A stretch of DNA of 64,000 nt, from positions 1,860,001-1,924,000 of the forward strand of contig OZ243044.1 of NCBI GenBank assembly GCA_965212135.1. Reading direction: 5' to 3'. Shown in pieces: positions 45,296-54,766 of this stretch. The notes below the pieces were generated by a model that worked only from the letters and a program-made list of their open reading frames with translations, ran no database searches and was not told the origin of the DNA. Origin of the DNA: Bin75 sp965212135. Lineage in GTDB: Bacteria; Nitrospirota; Nitrospiria; Nitrospirales; UBA8639. The translations under genes were made by a program, and so were the position numbers. Numbering within the stretch: the stretch's first letter is position 1; every line of letters begins with the position of its first letter.

Positions 45296-47926
45296 TGTTT
45301 CAAGGCGTTTTTGAATGTCCGCCAGCCGGTTCAGCGCGTCAAGCGGAGTCATGGCAAACAGTTCCAGTTGTTTGATTTCTTCAATCAGGGGATGGGGGTG
45401 AGGAAGCCCGGCCGCCGGGTCGTGAGCGAGGTCCCGTTGCCGAAGCCGTGTCCTGGTGTCTTCGGCGGAAGACGGGTGTTCCAATTGCGCGAGAACGGCT
45501 TCCGCCCGCTCAATGATGGTCGGGGGCAGTCCCGCGAGTTTCCCAACGTGGATTCCATAACTGCGGTCGGCTTTCCCGGGTTGGATTTTTCTCAAGAAAA
45601 TGACCTGATCTTTTTCCTCTTTCACCGCGACGGTCAGGTTTTGCACGCCGTCCCGGCATTGTTCCAAATCCGTCATTTCATGATAGTGGGTCGCAAAGAG
45701 GGTTCTCGCTCCGAGTCTTCGCTTGTCTTGCAGGTGTTCCGCGATGGCCCAGGCCAGGCTTAATCCGTCGTACGTGCTGGTTCCTCTCCCTATTTCATCG
45801 AGCAGAACCAGGCTCCGCGAAGTCGCTCCCTGTAAAATTTTGGCGGTTTCCAGCATTTCCACCATAAACGTACTCAACCCAAAGGCCAGATTGTCGGAGG
45901 CGCCCACCCGTGTGAAAATTCGATCAATGACGCCGATTGTGGCGGCGTCGGCGGGCACAAAACATCCGATATGGGCCATAAGCACGATAAGCCCGGTTTG
46001 CCGCAAAAACGTGCTTTTGCCCGCCATGTTGGGGCCGGTGATCAGCAATAAACGGTGGGAATCAAGATCAAGGCGGCAGTCGTTGGGGATAAAGCCTTCG
46101 CGCAAGTCGAATTGTTCCACAACCGGATGGCGGCCGTTTTGTATGGCAATGACGCCGCCCTCGTGAACGTCGGGTTTGACGTATCCGTGCCGGGCCGCCA
46201 CTTCCGCAAAATTCGTGAACACGTCAAGCAGGGACACCTGTTTGGACATGCGTTGCACGCGGAACACGTGGCGGCCAATAGCTTTCAGCACGGCCTGAAA
46301 ACGTTCGTGTTCGGCATGGCGTAATTCCGCGTCGGCTCCGGTAATCTGGGCGGCCAGCCGTTGGAGCTCGTCGGTCATATACCGCTCGGCATTGGCCAGC
46401 GTTTGGGTTCGCCGAAACGACTCGGGCACGCGGGACAGATTGGCTTTGGTCACTTCAAAATAGTATCCGACGATCTGATTGTATTTGATTTTCAGAGAGT
46501 CAATCCCGGTGTTCTTCCGTTCGCGTTGTTCCAAATCGGTCAACCATTGCGTGCCGTCACGGGTCATTTTTCGCAGCTCGTCAATGCCGGGGTCGAAGCC
46601 GTCTTGAAAGATGCCCCCTTCTTTGGCGGAGGCCGGCGCGTTGGAATCAATGGATTCGTCAATGAGCGCGGCGACGTCGGACAGGGAATCCCACTGCTGG
46701 AACATGGCCGTGAGGAGCGGGTCGGCGACGCCGTCCAGAAGAAGAACAATCCGGGGAAGCACGTGAAGGGATTCCCGCAGGCAGATCGCGTCACGCGGGG
46801 TGGCCGTGCCCATGCCCACGCGGCTGCTTAACCGCTCAAGATCGTACAGCTCTTTCAGGCACGTTCGAATTTGCAGGCGAAGCTTCAGGTGTTCCTTGAA
46901 CGCGGCAACCGCGTGGAGGCGGCGTTGGACGGTTTCCGGGTCGGTCAGGGGGCGAACAATCCACTGACGCAGGCGCCGGCTTCCCATGGGCGTGACGGTC
47001 TGGTCAAGAACGGACAGCAACGTGGACTGTTTCTGTTCGGGATTCAACGCCTGGATGAGTTCCAGGTTTCGAATGGTCATCGCGTCCAGATGCATTTCAC
47101 GAGCGGGTTCACGCAACTCCGGTTTTTGGATATGGTGGTGATTCAGGGTCGGCTGGGTCTTTTTCAGGTATCGTAAAATGCCTCCGCCCGCGAGGACGCC
47201 GGGATTGGAGTCCGTGAGTCCAAGCTCTTCCAGGCGTTCAACGCCGAAATGAGATTGGAGCGCGTCTTGCGAAGCCTTCATGGCAAACGAGGCGGACGGC
47301 TGCTCCGTCACGCGGCCCGACCGAAGGGAGGCCAGCCGCGTGCGGAGGTCGCACGCGCGCCCTTCCGTCGGCTCTGGAATCAGCACTTCCCGGGGGGCCA
47401 GGCGGATGAGTTCATCCAGCACGTCGTCCTGGCCCTGCTCGCCGGAAAATTCGGAAATGAGAAATTGCCCGGTTGACAGGTCAATCGCGGCGAGACCAAA
47501 GCGGCGCGTCTCCTGCGCGGCGCCCATGGAGACGGCGGCAAGAAAGTTGGCCTCTTTGGCGTCGAGCAATTCATCGTCGAACACCGTGCCGGGCGTGTAC
47601 ACTCTGACGACTTCCCGCCGGACCAGTCCTTTGGTCAATTTGGGGTCTTCGACCTGTTCGCAGATCGCGACGGTTTTCCCGGATTGCAGCAATTTGGCCA
47701 GATAGCTCGTGGCGGCGTGGTACGGAATGCCGCAGAGCGGCACGGGGTTGGGGTTCTGCTTGTCCCTGGCGGTCAGTGCGATATTGAGAATGGCCGAGGC
47801 TTCGGTGGCGTCCTCGTAAAACATTTCATAAAAGTCGCCCACTCGAAAAAACAGAATCGCGTCCCGGTAGTTCCGCTTCACGTCGCGGTACTGTTTCAGC
47901 ATCGGCGTCGGTTCGGATTGACTCAT
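45290..47926 (-). CDS. mutS: DNA mismatch repair protein MutS
   Basis: 878 aa, the usual MutS1 size. It recognises base mismatches and small loops and recruits MutL. The start is ATG 47926, just before PMLKQYRDVKRNYRDAILFFRVGDFYEMFYEDA, which holds the Phe-x-Glu mismatch wedge; longer frames run into tsaE. The connector, lever and clamp domains follow. The ATPase begins near residue 630 with GPNMAGKSTFLRQ (Walker A), then LVLLDEIGRGTSTYDG (Walker B) and ATHYHEM. It is last in the pdxJ-nnrD-tsaE-mutS block, 7 bp after tsaE. Confidence 0.97.
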   Translation of the reverse strand: MSQSEPTPMLKQYRDVKRNYRDAILFFRVGDFYEMFYEDATEASAILNIALTARDKQNPNPVPLCGIPYHAATSYLAKLLQSGKTVAICEQVEDPKLTKGLVRREVVRVYTPGTVFDDELLDAKEANFLAAVSMGAAQETRRFGLAAIDLSTGQFLISEFSGEQGQDDVLDELIRLAPREVLIPEPTEGRACDLRTRLASLRSGRVTEQPSASFAMKASQDALQSHFGVERLEELGLTDSNPGVLAGGGILRYLKKTQPTLNHHHIQKPELREPAREMHLDAMTIRNLELIQALNPEQKQSTLLSVLDQTVTPMGSRRLRQWIVRPLTDPETVQRRLHAVAAFKEHLKLRLQIRTCLKELYDLERLSSRVGMGTATPRDAICLRESLHVLPRIVLLLDGVADPLLTAMFQQWDSLSDVAALIDESIDSNAPASAKEGGIFQDGFDPGIDELRKMTRDGTQWLTDLEQRERKNTGIDSLKIKYNQIVGYYFEVTKANLSRVPESFRRTQTLANAERYMTDELQRLAAQITGADAELRHAEHERFQAVLKAIGRHVFRVQRMSKQVSLLDVFTNFAEVAARHGYVKPDVHEGGVIAIQNGRHPVVEQFDLREGFIPNDCRLDLDSHRLLLITGPNMAGKSTFLRQTGLIVLMAHIGCFVPADAATIGVIDRIFTRVGASDNLAFGLSTFMVEMLETAKILQGATSRSLVLLDEIGRGTSTYDGLSLAWAIAEHLQDKRRLGARTLFATHYHEMTDLEQCRDGVQNLTVAVKEEKDQVIFLRKIQPGKADRSYGIHVGKLAGLPPTIIERAEAVLAQLEHPSSAEDTRTRLRQRDLAHDPAAGLPHPHPLIEEIKQLELFAMTPLDALNRLADIQKRLETK

Positions 47927-47933
47927 AACGGTG

Positions 47934-48455
47934 TTACCGTGCGTCCGCCCTGCTCGTGTCCAGCAGTGCGCGGCTCCGAGGCCCAAACGCCTGCGCCCGC
48001 GCGCGGCGGGAGGTTTTTCCCGTGTGGGTGAAGTGAATCGCCAGGTGGTCGTCCGGCAGCCAGGCGGCGGGCAGCCGGTCGGCCCATTCAATGAGCACGG
48101 CGCACGATCCGGTCAAATAATCGGCGAGTCCCGTCTCGGCCACGTCCCGTGGATCGTCAAGGCGGTAGAGGTCAACGTGAGCGAGGGCAACGGGTCCGGC
48201 GTATTCCTGAATCACGATGAAGGTCGGGCTGTTGACGACGTGAGCCGGGAGCCCCGTGCCGCGGACCAGGCCGCGGACAAACGTCGTTTTCCCGGAGCCC
48301 AGTTCGCCGATGAGAGCCAGTACGTCGCCCGTCCGCAGACGGCGTCCGATGGCCGAGCCGAATCGCTCGGTGTGGGAGGACGACGCCAGGGGCAGGGTCC
48401 ATGGAATGTCTTGTGCGATGGTCACCGGCGCCGGCTGAAACGGGGCGTTAGGCAT
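47934..48455 (-). CDS. tsaE: tRNA threonylcarbamoyladenosine biosynthesis ATPase TsaE
   Basis: 173 aa from ATG 48455 (GTG 48461 is two codons upstream). TsaE is the ATPase partner of TsaD/TsaB in making t6A37. Motifs are LALIGELGSGKTTFVRGL (Walker A), VNSPTFIVIQEY, LAHVDLYRL and VLIEWADRL with the Walker B-like Glu. The C-terminal ~35 residues are an Arg/Ala-rich extension. Its start overlaps the end of nnrD by 8 bp, showing coupling; the nnrD-tsaE pairing is widespread. Confidence 0.94.
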   Translation of the reverse strand: MPNAPFQPAPVTIAQDIPWTLPLASSSHTERFGSAIGRRLRTGDVLALIGELGSGKTTFVRGLVRGTGLPAHVVNSPTFIVIQEYAGPVALAHVDLYRLDDPRDVAETGLADYLTGSCAVLIEWADRLPAAWLPDDHLAIHFTHTGKTSRRARAQAFGPRSRALLDTSRADAR

Positions 48456-50010
48456 GGTCACCGGCCAGGACGCGCATGATGGCCCGAGGCAGGCATGGCA
48501 ACAGGTCGCCGGCCATCAACCCGGCCTGTCCGCAGGCTTCCACCGCGAGGTCGCCCGCCAACCCGTGCAGATAGACGCCGCTTTGAGCCGCCTCCCAGGG
48601 CGCCACCCCTTGCGCCAGCAGCCCGGCAATGACGCCGGTGAGCACGTCGCCCGTGCCCGCCGTGGCCATGCCGGGGTTGCCGGTCGGCGAGATGGCGGTT
48701 TGGCCATGCGGATGCGCGATAATCGTTCTCGCGCCCTTGAGCACCACGATGCTCGAATGTGTGCGGGCAAAGTCCCGCGCAATCCCCAATCGGTCGCGGT
48801 TCACGGTTTCCGCCGTTGAGTCGCCGAGCAACCGGGCCATTTCTCCGGGGTGCGGCGTCACAATGGGAGGAACGGGGCGTGTGCGCAGGATGCCGGTATG
48901 CCCCGCCAGGGCGTTGAGGGCGTCGGCGTCAATGACGCTCGGACGGTCGCCTTGTGCGATCAGCGTGCGAATCACCCCGGCGGTTTCAGCGTGAGTGGAC
49001 AGCCCCGGCCCCATGCCGACCGCGCTTCGAGATTGCATGAAGTCGCGAAGCCGCGGGAGCGCGCGTCGCGAAATCGTCCAGGCCCTGGTTTCAGGAAGCG
49101 GAAGCGTCATGGCTTCCATCACGCGTGCTTCCAGGCTGGCCTGTACGCTTGCCGGCGCCGCCACGGTGACCAGTCCGGCTCCCGACCGCAGCGCCGCCGT
49201 GGCGGCCAGGGCGGCGGCTCCGCCTTTTCCCCGCGAACCCGCGATGATGCCGGCATGCCCAAAGTTCCCTTTGTGGGCGGTCGCCCGGCGCGCCGGCAGC
49301 CAGAGCCGAATCGCGGAAGGCGTCAGTAGCGAAACGGGCAGGCGCATCTCCTCGACGTACCGTTCTGGAATGCCGATATCCACGTGTCGTACGCGGCCCG
49401 CGTGTTCAACGCCGGCCCCCAGAAACAGCCCGGCTTTCGGTTGCCCAAACGTGACGGTCAGGACGGCGTGCACCGCCACGCCCAGCGTCGCGCCGGTATC
49501 CGCGTGAATGCCCGAGGGCATATCCACCGCGACCGCGGGGACCGCCGCCGCGTTCATGGCGTGAATCGCCTCGTGGTACGGGCCGGTGACCGGCGCGGAC
49601 GCGCCGATGCCAAGGAGCGCGTCCACGAGCACGTGGCTCCGCTGCGCCAGTTGGCGAAGACGGTCCGGGGACGGGGCGCGCACGACGTGCGGCCCGCCGG
49701 CCCCTTTGACCAACCGTTGATACATCAGTTTGGCGTCGCCCGTGAGATCGCGGACCGGCGCAAGCAGGCAAACCCGAACGGCCGCGCGTTTGCGGCGCAA
49801 GAGCCGCGCGACGACGAACCCGTCCCCTCCGTTGTTCCCTTTCCCGCAGAAGATCGTGACGGTTTTCCCTTTCAACGGGCCGAAGGTGTCTTCCATGGCC
49901 GACACCACGCCGGCCCCGGCTCGTTCCATCAACACGCGTCCGGGAACGCCGGCTTCCCGGATCGTGCGCCGGTCGAGTGCTCGCATCTGGTTGGCGGTGA
50001 CGATTTTCAT
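48448..50010 (-). CDS. nnrD: bifunctional NAD(P)H-hydrate epimerase / ADP-dependent dehydratase
   Basis: 520 aa; repairs hydrated NAD(P)H. ATG 50010 gives the typical MKIVTANQMRALDRRTI; longer frames overlap pdxJ. The N-terminal YjeF-N epimerase (1-215) has TIFCGKGNNGGDGFVVARLL and VAVDMPSGIHADTG. The C-terminal ribokinase-like dehydratase (about 225-515) has KGNFGHAGIIAGSRGKGGAAALAA, IVTPHPGEMARLL, VLKGARTIIAHP and NPGMATAGTGDVLTGVIAGLLAQG with the catalytic Asp. Located directly between pdxJ and tsaE; acpS, often found with pdxJ, is absent here. Confidence 0.95.
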   Translation of the reverse strand: MKIVTANQMRALDRRTIREAGVPGRVLMERAGAGVVSAMEDTFGPLKGKTVTIFCGKGNNGGDGFVVARLLRRKRAAVRVCLLAPVRDLTGDAKLMYQRLVKGAGGPHVVRAPSPDRLRQLAQRSHVLVDALLGIGASAPVTGPYHEAIHAMNAAAVPAVAVDMPSGIHADTGATLGVAVHAVLTVTFGQPKAGLFLGAGVEHAGRVRHVDIGIPERYVEEMRLPVSLLTPSAIRLWLPARRATAHKGNFGHAGIIAGSRGKGGAAALAATAALRSGAGLVTVAAPASVQASLEARVMEAMTLPLPETRAWTISRRALPRLRDFMQSRSAVGMGPGLSTHAETAGVIRTLIAQGDRPSVIDADALNALAGHTGILRTRPVPPIVTPHPGEMARLLGDSTAETVNRDRLGIARDFARTHSSIVVLKGARTIIAHPHGQTAISPTGNPGMATAGTGDVLTGVIAGLLAQGVAPWEAAQSGVYLHGLAGDLAVEACGQAGLMAGDLLPCLPRAIMRVLAGDHA

Positions 50011-50032
50011 GCCGAAACACGCACGGCCGCGC

Positions 50033-50761
50033 CTAGCGGTGAGCGGGCGACAGAATGGCGGCCCGCATTTCTCTGACCGCCCGTTCAAGGCCGACGAGCA
50101 CGGCGCGGGCCATAATGCTGTGGCCGATATTGAATTCCGTGATGTCCTCAATCACCGTCAGGCGTCCGATGTTGTGATAGGTCAGGCCATGGCCGGCATG
50201 TACGTCCAGTCCCAGTTTTCGCGCGAGGCCGGCTCCCTCGCGCAGGGCCTCGAATGTGTTGCGGGTGTCGCGCGGGTCGCGGCTATTGGCGTATGGCCCC
50301 GTGTGCAGTTCAACGGCGTCGGCCCCGACGGTGTTCGCGGCGCGAATGTGTGCGGGGTCCGGGTCAATGAACAGGCTGACCGGAATCCGGGCGTCGTGCA
50401 GGCGGCGGACCAGGAGCGTGAGCCTGTCCAGGTCGGCCGTGACCGCCAGCCCGCCTTCGGTGGTTAATTCCTGCCGCCGTTCGGGAACAAGCGTGACTTG
50501 ATCGGGACGGACTCGCAAGGCAATCGTTGCCATGGCTTCTTCCGCGGCCATTTCCAGATTCAAGGAGGACGGGACAATCTCGCGCAGCAGCGTCAGGTCC
50601 CGTTCCTGGATATGCCGCCGGTCTTCGCGGAGATGGACGACCAGCCCGTCGGCGCCGCCCATGTCCGCCAGCACCGCCGCGGCGACGGGGTCCGGCTCAC
50701 GGCCGCCACGGGCCTGCCGGAGCGTGGCCACATGGTCAATATTGACGCCGAGTCGAGCCAT
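50033..50761 (-). CDS. pdxJ: pyridoxine 5'-phosphate synthase
   Basis: Condenses 1-deoxyxylulose 5-phosphate with 3-amino-2-oxopropyl phosphate, the last ring-forming step of DXP-dependent vitamin B6 synthesis. 242 aa. ATG 50761 gives the canonical MARLGVNIDHVATLRQARGG; an in-frame extension to 51202 runs antisense through alaC and is spurious. Further signatures are HLREDRRHIQERD, LNLEMAAEEAM, TLVPERRQELTTEGG, SLFIDPD, ELHTGPYA and HAGHGLTYHNIG. PLP made by this pathway is used by the divergent alaC and thrC products. Confidence 0.97.
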   Translation of the reverse strand: MARLGVNIDHVATLRQARGGREPDPVAAAVLADMGGADGLVVHLREDRRHIQERDLTLLREIVPSSLNLEMAAEEAMATIALRVRPDQVTLVPERRQELTTEGGLAVTADLDRLTLLVRRLHDARIPVSLFIDPDPAHIRAANTVGADAVELHTGPYANSRDPRDTRNTFEALREGAGLARKLGLDVHAGHGLTYHNIGRLTVIEDITEFNIGHSIMARAVLVGLERAVREMRAAILSPAHR

Positions 50762-50821
50762 CGCAACGCCTTTCCGATCTCGCAGAGTCGTCGTGGAGGA
50801 GCACCGACGGATACGGATCGC

Positions 50822-50851
50822 ATTATGGCAAAACGGCACGGGGGGTCGCAA
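50822..50851 (-). promoter_or_regulatory. promoter for the pdxJ-nnrD-tsaE-mutS block
   Basis: On the minus strand TTGCGA (50846-50851), 18 bp, CATAAT (50822-50827, 5 of 6). The leader to ATG 50761 is about 55 nt. Confidence 0.4.
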
Positions 50852-50927
50852 TGAAACCCGCTCGCCCCCCGTGGCGGGCGCGTGCCGGACACGCGGGAAC
50901 ACCAGGCTGAAACAACCAAGACTTTCA

Positions 50928-50956
50928 TTGACTGGTTTTCCGCCCTCTACTACAAT
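50928..50956 (+). promoter_or_regulatory. promoter of the alaC-hom-thrC-lysC-cimA operon
   Basis: TTGACT (50928-50933), 17 bp, TACAAT (50951-50956); both boxes match consensus at 5 of 6. The start site near 50963 leaves a ~54-nt leader before GTG 51017. No attenuator or leader peptide is evident. Confidence 0.65.
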
Positions 50957-51016
50957 GGAAAAATCCCTTGCTGAATCGTCGTTGGCCGTTTCCCGAACCA
51001 GAAGACCAGGCTCCCC

Positions 51017-52186
51017 GTGGAAAACTTTTTTCGCATTCAACGCCTGCCGCCCTACGTTTTGAGCCAGGTCCAGGAACTGAAAATCGACGCGCGGCGGCGC
51101 GGGGAGGATATCATTGATTTCGGGATGGGGAATCCCGACCAGGCGACGCCATCCCATATTGTCGCGAAACTGGTCGAGGCCGCTCAAAAAGGGAAAAACC
51201 ACCAGTACTCGGCGTCGCGCGGGATTACGAAATTACGCCATGCCATCAGCGACTGGTACGGGCGGCAGTATGACGTGGCCATTGATCCGGAGACCGAAGC
51301 CATCGTGACGCTGGGCGTGAAGGAAGGGCTGTCGCATCTGGTCCTCGCGATGTTGAGCCCGGGCGACGTGGTGCTGACGCCCACGCCGACGTATCCCATT
51401 CATATGTACAGCGTGATTATCGCGGGCGGGGAAGTGCGGGGCGTTGAACTGCGCCCCACCGACGATTTCTTCGCCAATCTCACGCGCGCCTACCGGCAAA
51501 GCCAGCCCAGGCCCAAAGCCCTGCTCTTGAGTTTTCCCCACAACCCGACCACGAGCGTGGTGGATCTGGAGTTTTTTAAAAAAGTGGTGGCGTTTGCGCG
51601 CGAACACCGCGTGTACGTCATTCATGACCTGGCGTACGCGGATATTGTCTTTGACGGATACCGCGCGCCCAGTTTGCTGCAAGTGCCGGAGGCGAAAGAC
51701 ATCGGCGTGGAGTTTTATTCCTTGTCCAAAAGCTACAACATGCCCGGCTGGCGAGTGGGATTCTGCGTCGGGAACCGGGACATCATCGGCGCCCTGACCA
51801 AAATCAAAAGCTATCTGGATTACGGCATGTTTCAGCCGGTCCAGATAGCCAGCATTATCGCGCTCAATGGGCCGCAGGATTGCGTGAAGACCGTTGTGAA
51901 CGGCTATGAACGCCGCCGCAACGCCCTGGTCGCCGGGCTGAACCGCATTGGGTGGGCGGTGGATCATCCGCGGGCCACGATGTTTGTCTGGGCGCGCATC
52001 CCCCCGGCCTGGGCCGGCAAAGGCTCGCTTGAGTTTTCCAAGCTGCTGCTCCGCGAAGGCAAAGTGGCGGTGTCGCCGGGGATCGGTTTTGGCGAAGGCG
52101 GAGACGAGTACGTGCGTTTTGCGTTGGTGGAAAATGAACATCGCATCCAGCAGGCGGTTCGCGGCATCAAGGTCGCGTTAAAATGA
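51017..52186 (+). CDS. alaC: class I/II PLP aminotransferase (AlaC-like)
   Basis: 389 aa from GTG 51017. Fold-type I aminotransferase, most like glutamate-pyruvate transaminase AlaC or LL-diaminopimelate-type enzymes. Seen are DIIDFGMGNPDQATP, the SASRGITKLRHAI arm, FPHNPTTSVVD, VIHDLAYADIVFDGY and YSLSKSYNMPGWRVGF with the PLP lysine K238; the Arg for the alpha-carboxylate is in EYVRFALVEN. Its stop overlaps the start of hom (ATGATGA). The position at the head of an aspartate-family operon fits AlaC, but substrate specificity cannot be read. Confidence 0.85.
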   Translation: MENFFRIQRLPPYVLSQVQELKIDARRRGEDIIDFGMGNPDQATPSHIVAKLVEAAQKGKNHQYSASRGITKLRHAISDWYGRQYDVAIDPETEAIVTLGVKEGLSHLVLAMLSPGDVVLTPTPTYPIHMYSVIIAGGEVRGVELRPTDDFFANLTRAYRQSQPRPKALLLSFPHNPTTSVVDLEFFKKVVAFAREHRVYVIHDLAYADIVFDGYRAPSLLQVPEAKDIGVEFYSLSKSYNMPGWRVGFCVGNRDIIGALTKIKSYLDYGMFQPVQIASIIALNGPQDCVKTVVNGYERRRNALVAGLNRIGWAVDHPRATMFVWARIPPAWAGKGSLEFSKLLLREGKVAVSPGIGFGEGGDEYVRFALVENEHRIQQAVRGIKVALK

Positions 52187-53514
52187 TGAGTTCGCACGCA
52201 AACACCGAAATCGGCATCGGGATCGTCGGCTTCGGCACCGTGGGGTCCGGGGCGGCCTCCATCCTGTTCCGAAACGCCGACCTGATTGCGCGGCGCGTCG
52301 GCTCGCCTCTGCGCGTGAAGCGAATCGTGGATCTTGACGTGACCTCGGATCGCGGCGTGGCGCTGCCCGAAGGGGTCCTGGGGACGGACCTCCAGGCGCT
52401 GCTGAATGATGCGTCCATTGCGATCGTGATTGAATTGATCGGGGGGTGCGACGTTGCCAGGCGCGTCATTCTTGACGCGATCGGCAAAGGCAAACACGTC
52501 GTCACCGCGAATAAGGCGCTCCTGGCGGTTCATGGCGAAGACGTGTTCGCCGCCGCTCATCGCGCGGGCGTGGACGTGGGCTTTGAAGCCAGCGTGGGCG
52601 GGGGGATTCCGATTCTTCGGTCGCTGACCGAGGGACTGGCCGCCAATCATTGCGCGTCCCTGGTCGGCATTCTGAACGGCACCTCCAACTATGTGCTGAC
52701 GCAGATGAAGCGCGAGGGGCGGGAATTCCGGGACGCCCTGGCGCAGGCGCAGGCCGCCGGCTACGCGGAGGCCGATCCCTCGTTTGACGTTGAAGGCGTG
52801 GACTCCGCTCACAAACTGGCCATCATGGTCGGTCTGGCATACGGCACTCCCGTCAACGTGAAGGATATTTATACCGAAGGCATCCAGCGGTTGACGGCCA
52901 TGGATATTCGCTATGCGTCGGAATTGGGGATGACGGTGAAACTGCTGGGCGTGGCGAAACGGCGCGAAGAGGGAATCGAAGCCCGCGTGCATCCGACCAT
53001 GATTGACCATGCGGCGCCGTTGGCCCAGGTGCATGGAGTCTATAACGCCATTCACGTCGTGGGCGACGCGGTGGGCGACGTGATGTTGTACGGGCAGGGG
53101 GCGGGGTCGCTGCCGACGGGGAGCGCCGTGGTGAGCGACGTCATGGACATTGCCCGCAACATTCGCGCGCGTGCCGCCGGGCGCGTGCCGCCGACCTCGT
53201 TTCACATGGATTGCCGAACGCCGGTTCGGATTCTCCCGATGGAAGCCTTGACCACCCGGTATTATCTGCGGTGCATGGTGCCGGATCAGCCCGGGGTGCT
53301 GTCCCGTCTCGCGGGCATTCTCGGCGAGCATGCCATCAGTATCGCCTCCGTCCTGCAGCAGGGGCGGCACGAAGGCCAAACGGTTCCGCTCGTGATTATG
53401 ACGCATCGGGCGTCGGAACGCGCGGTGCAAACCGCGCTGCGGGCCATCAATCGCCTGCCTGCTCTGGTGGCGGAACCGGTCACGTTGGTCCGCGTGGAGG
53501 ATCAGGACTCATGA
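52183..53514 (+). CDS. hom: homoserine dehydrogenase
   Basis: Reduces aspartate semialdehyde to homoserine, feeding threonine and methionine synthesis. 443 aa. The Rossmann motif GIVGFGTVGSGAA is at residues 12-24, KHVVTANKALLA follows, and the catalytic region has EASVGGGIPILRSL, GILNGTSNYVLTQM and YAEADPSFDVEGVDSAHKL. A C-terminal ACT domain (YYLRCMVPDQPGVLSRLAGILGEHAISI) suggests feedback by threonine. ATG 52183 and ATG 52186 are adjacent choices. An 82-bp gap separates it from thrC. Confidence 0.97.
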   Translation: MMSSHANTEIGIGIVGFGTVGSGAASILFRNADLIARRVGSPLRVKRIVDLDVTSDRGVALPEGVLGTDLQALLNDASIAIVIELIGGCDVARRVILDAIGKGKHVVTANKALLAVHGEDVFAAAHRAGVDVGFEASVGGGIPILRSLTEGLAANHCASLVGILNGTSNYVLTQMKREGREFRDALAQAQAAGYAEADPSFDVEGVDSAHKLAIMVGLAYGTPVNVKDIYTEGIQRLTAMDIRYASELGMTVKLLGVAKRREEGIEARVHPTMIDHAAPLAQVHGVYNAIHVVGDAVGDVMLYGQGAGSLPTGSAVVSDVMDIARNIRARAAGRVPPTSFHMDCRTPVRILPMEALTTRYYLRCMVPDQPGVLSRLAGILGEHAISIASVLQQGRHEGQTVPLVIMTHRASERAVQTALRAINRLPALVAEPVTLVRVEDQDS

Positions 53515-53596
53515 CGCGGCACACGGCGGCCCGGGTTCGGCGGGTTCCGCCCGTGCGGGCCGCTTGCGCGCGTGCCGGGCGCGGCGGGGGACAACG

Positions 53597-54670
53597 ATGA
53601 TGCCCTGGCGAGGCGTGATAGAAGAATTCAGAAAGTTTCTTCCGGTCACGGACCGGACGCCGGTGGTCACCTTGTGCGAAGGCAACACCCCGTTGATTCA
53701 AGCCGCCCGGCTGGCCAAACGGCTCTGTCCGCACGCCGCTCTGTATCTCAAAGTCGAAGGCGCCAACCCCACCGGGTCGTTTAAGGATCGCGGGATGAGC
53801 GTCGCGGTCTCCAAGGCGTTGGAAAAACGCGCGCGCGCGGTGATGTGCGCCTCAACCGGCAATACGTCCGCGTCGGCCGCGGCCTACGGAGGGCGGGCCG
53901 GGTTGCCGGTGTACGTGCTGGTTCCGGCCGGGAACGTGGCCCTGGGAAAACTGGCGCAGGCGATGGTGCATGGCGCCGACGTGATTCAAATCGAAGGCAA
54001 TTTCGACCAGGCGCTGTCCATTGTCACAACCCTGTGCGCGGAAGAGGGTTATGAGCTGGTCAATTCCCTCAACCCCTTTCGCCTGGAAGGACAAAAAACC
54101 GCGGCCCTGGAAGTCTGCGATCAGTTGGGCCGCGCGCCCTCGCATCACTTTTTGCCCGTGGGCAACGCCGGAAATATCTCGGCGTATTGGAAAGGGTACA
54201 CGGACTACCGGACGGCCGGTCGGATCGCGCACTGCCCGAAGATGATGGGCGTGCAGGCCAGGGGGGCGGCGCCGATTGTCGAAGGCCGCGTGATTGAACA
54301 TCCGCAAACGATTGCGACCGCCATTCGTATCGGCAATCCCGCGAGCTGGAAGCTGGCGTTGCAAGCGGTGGAGGAATCGTCGGGGGCTATGCATATGGTG
54401 ACGGATGAGGAAATTCTCGACGCGTATCAAATCCTCGCAAAAGAAGAAGGCGTGTTTTGCGAGCCTGCCTCCGCCGCCTCGGTGGCGGGGTTGGCCAAAT
54501 ACAGCCGGGCGAAGCTGGTGCCCGAAGGCGCCACGGTCGTCTGCACGTTGACTGGGCATGGGCTGAAGGACCCCGATATTGCCGTGGACATCTCACCCAA
54601 AACCCGGACGGCCAAAGCCACGCGGGAAGACGTGCTCGCGTTGCTGCGACCCCTGACCGCCAACCGGTGA
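53597..54670 (+). CDS. thrC: threonine synthase
   Basis: Converts O-phosphohomoserine to threonine using PLP. 357 aa, the short bacterial form. ATG 53597 is preferred (ATG 53600 is next); upstream codons are Arg/Ala-rich and unlikely coding. PLP lysine K63 lies in GANPTGSFKDRG; further blocks are CASTGNTSASAAAYGGRAG, NSLNPFRLEGQKTAA, PVGNAGNISAYWKGY and EPASAASVAGLAKY. Acts after hom; homoserine kinase (thrB) is not in this window. Confidence 0.96.
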   Translation: MMPWRGVIEEFRKFLPVTDRTPVVTLCEGNTPLIQAARLAKRLCPHAALYLKVEGANPTGSFKDRGMSVAVSKALEKRARAVMCASTGNTSASAAAYGGRAGLPVYVLVPAGNVALGKLAQAMVHGADVIQIEGNFDQALSIVTTLCAEEGYELVNSLNPFRLEGQKTAALEVCDQLGRAPSHHFLPVGNAGNISAYWKGYTDYRTAGRIAHCPKMMGVQARGAAPIVEGRVIEHPQTIATAIRIGNPASWKLALQAVEESSGAMHMVTDEEILDAYQILAKEEGVFCEPASAASVAGLAKYSRAKLVPEGATVVCTLTGHGLKDPDIAVDISPKTRTAKATREDVLALLRPLTANR

Positions 54671-54766
54671 CCGGACTCATGGACGGTATGCCGTTGGCCC
54701 GCAGAAAGACGCACCCGTGAACGACAAAGAAAACGTAGAGTCCCGCTTCGTCATTCCGAGTCACGC

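Noticed and set aside
50762..51202. Extension of the pdxJ frame upstream on the minus strand
   Set aside because: It runs antisense through the alaC start and its promoter; MARLGVNIDHVATLRQ at 50761 is the family N-terminus.
53511..53600. Possible 29-aa peptide between hom and thrC (MTRHTAARVRRV...)
   Set aside because: Arg/Ala-rich, no ribosome-binding site and no sign of coding beyond being open; treated as spacer.
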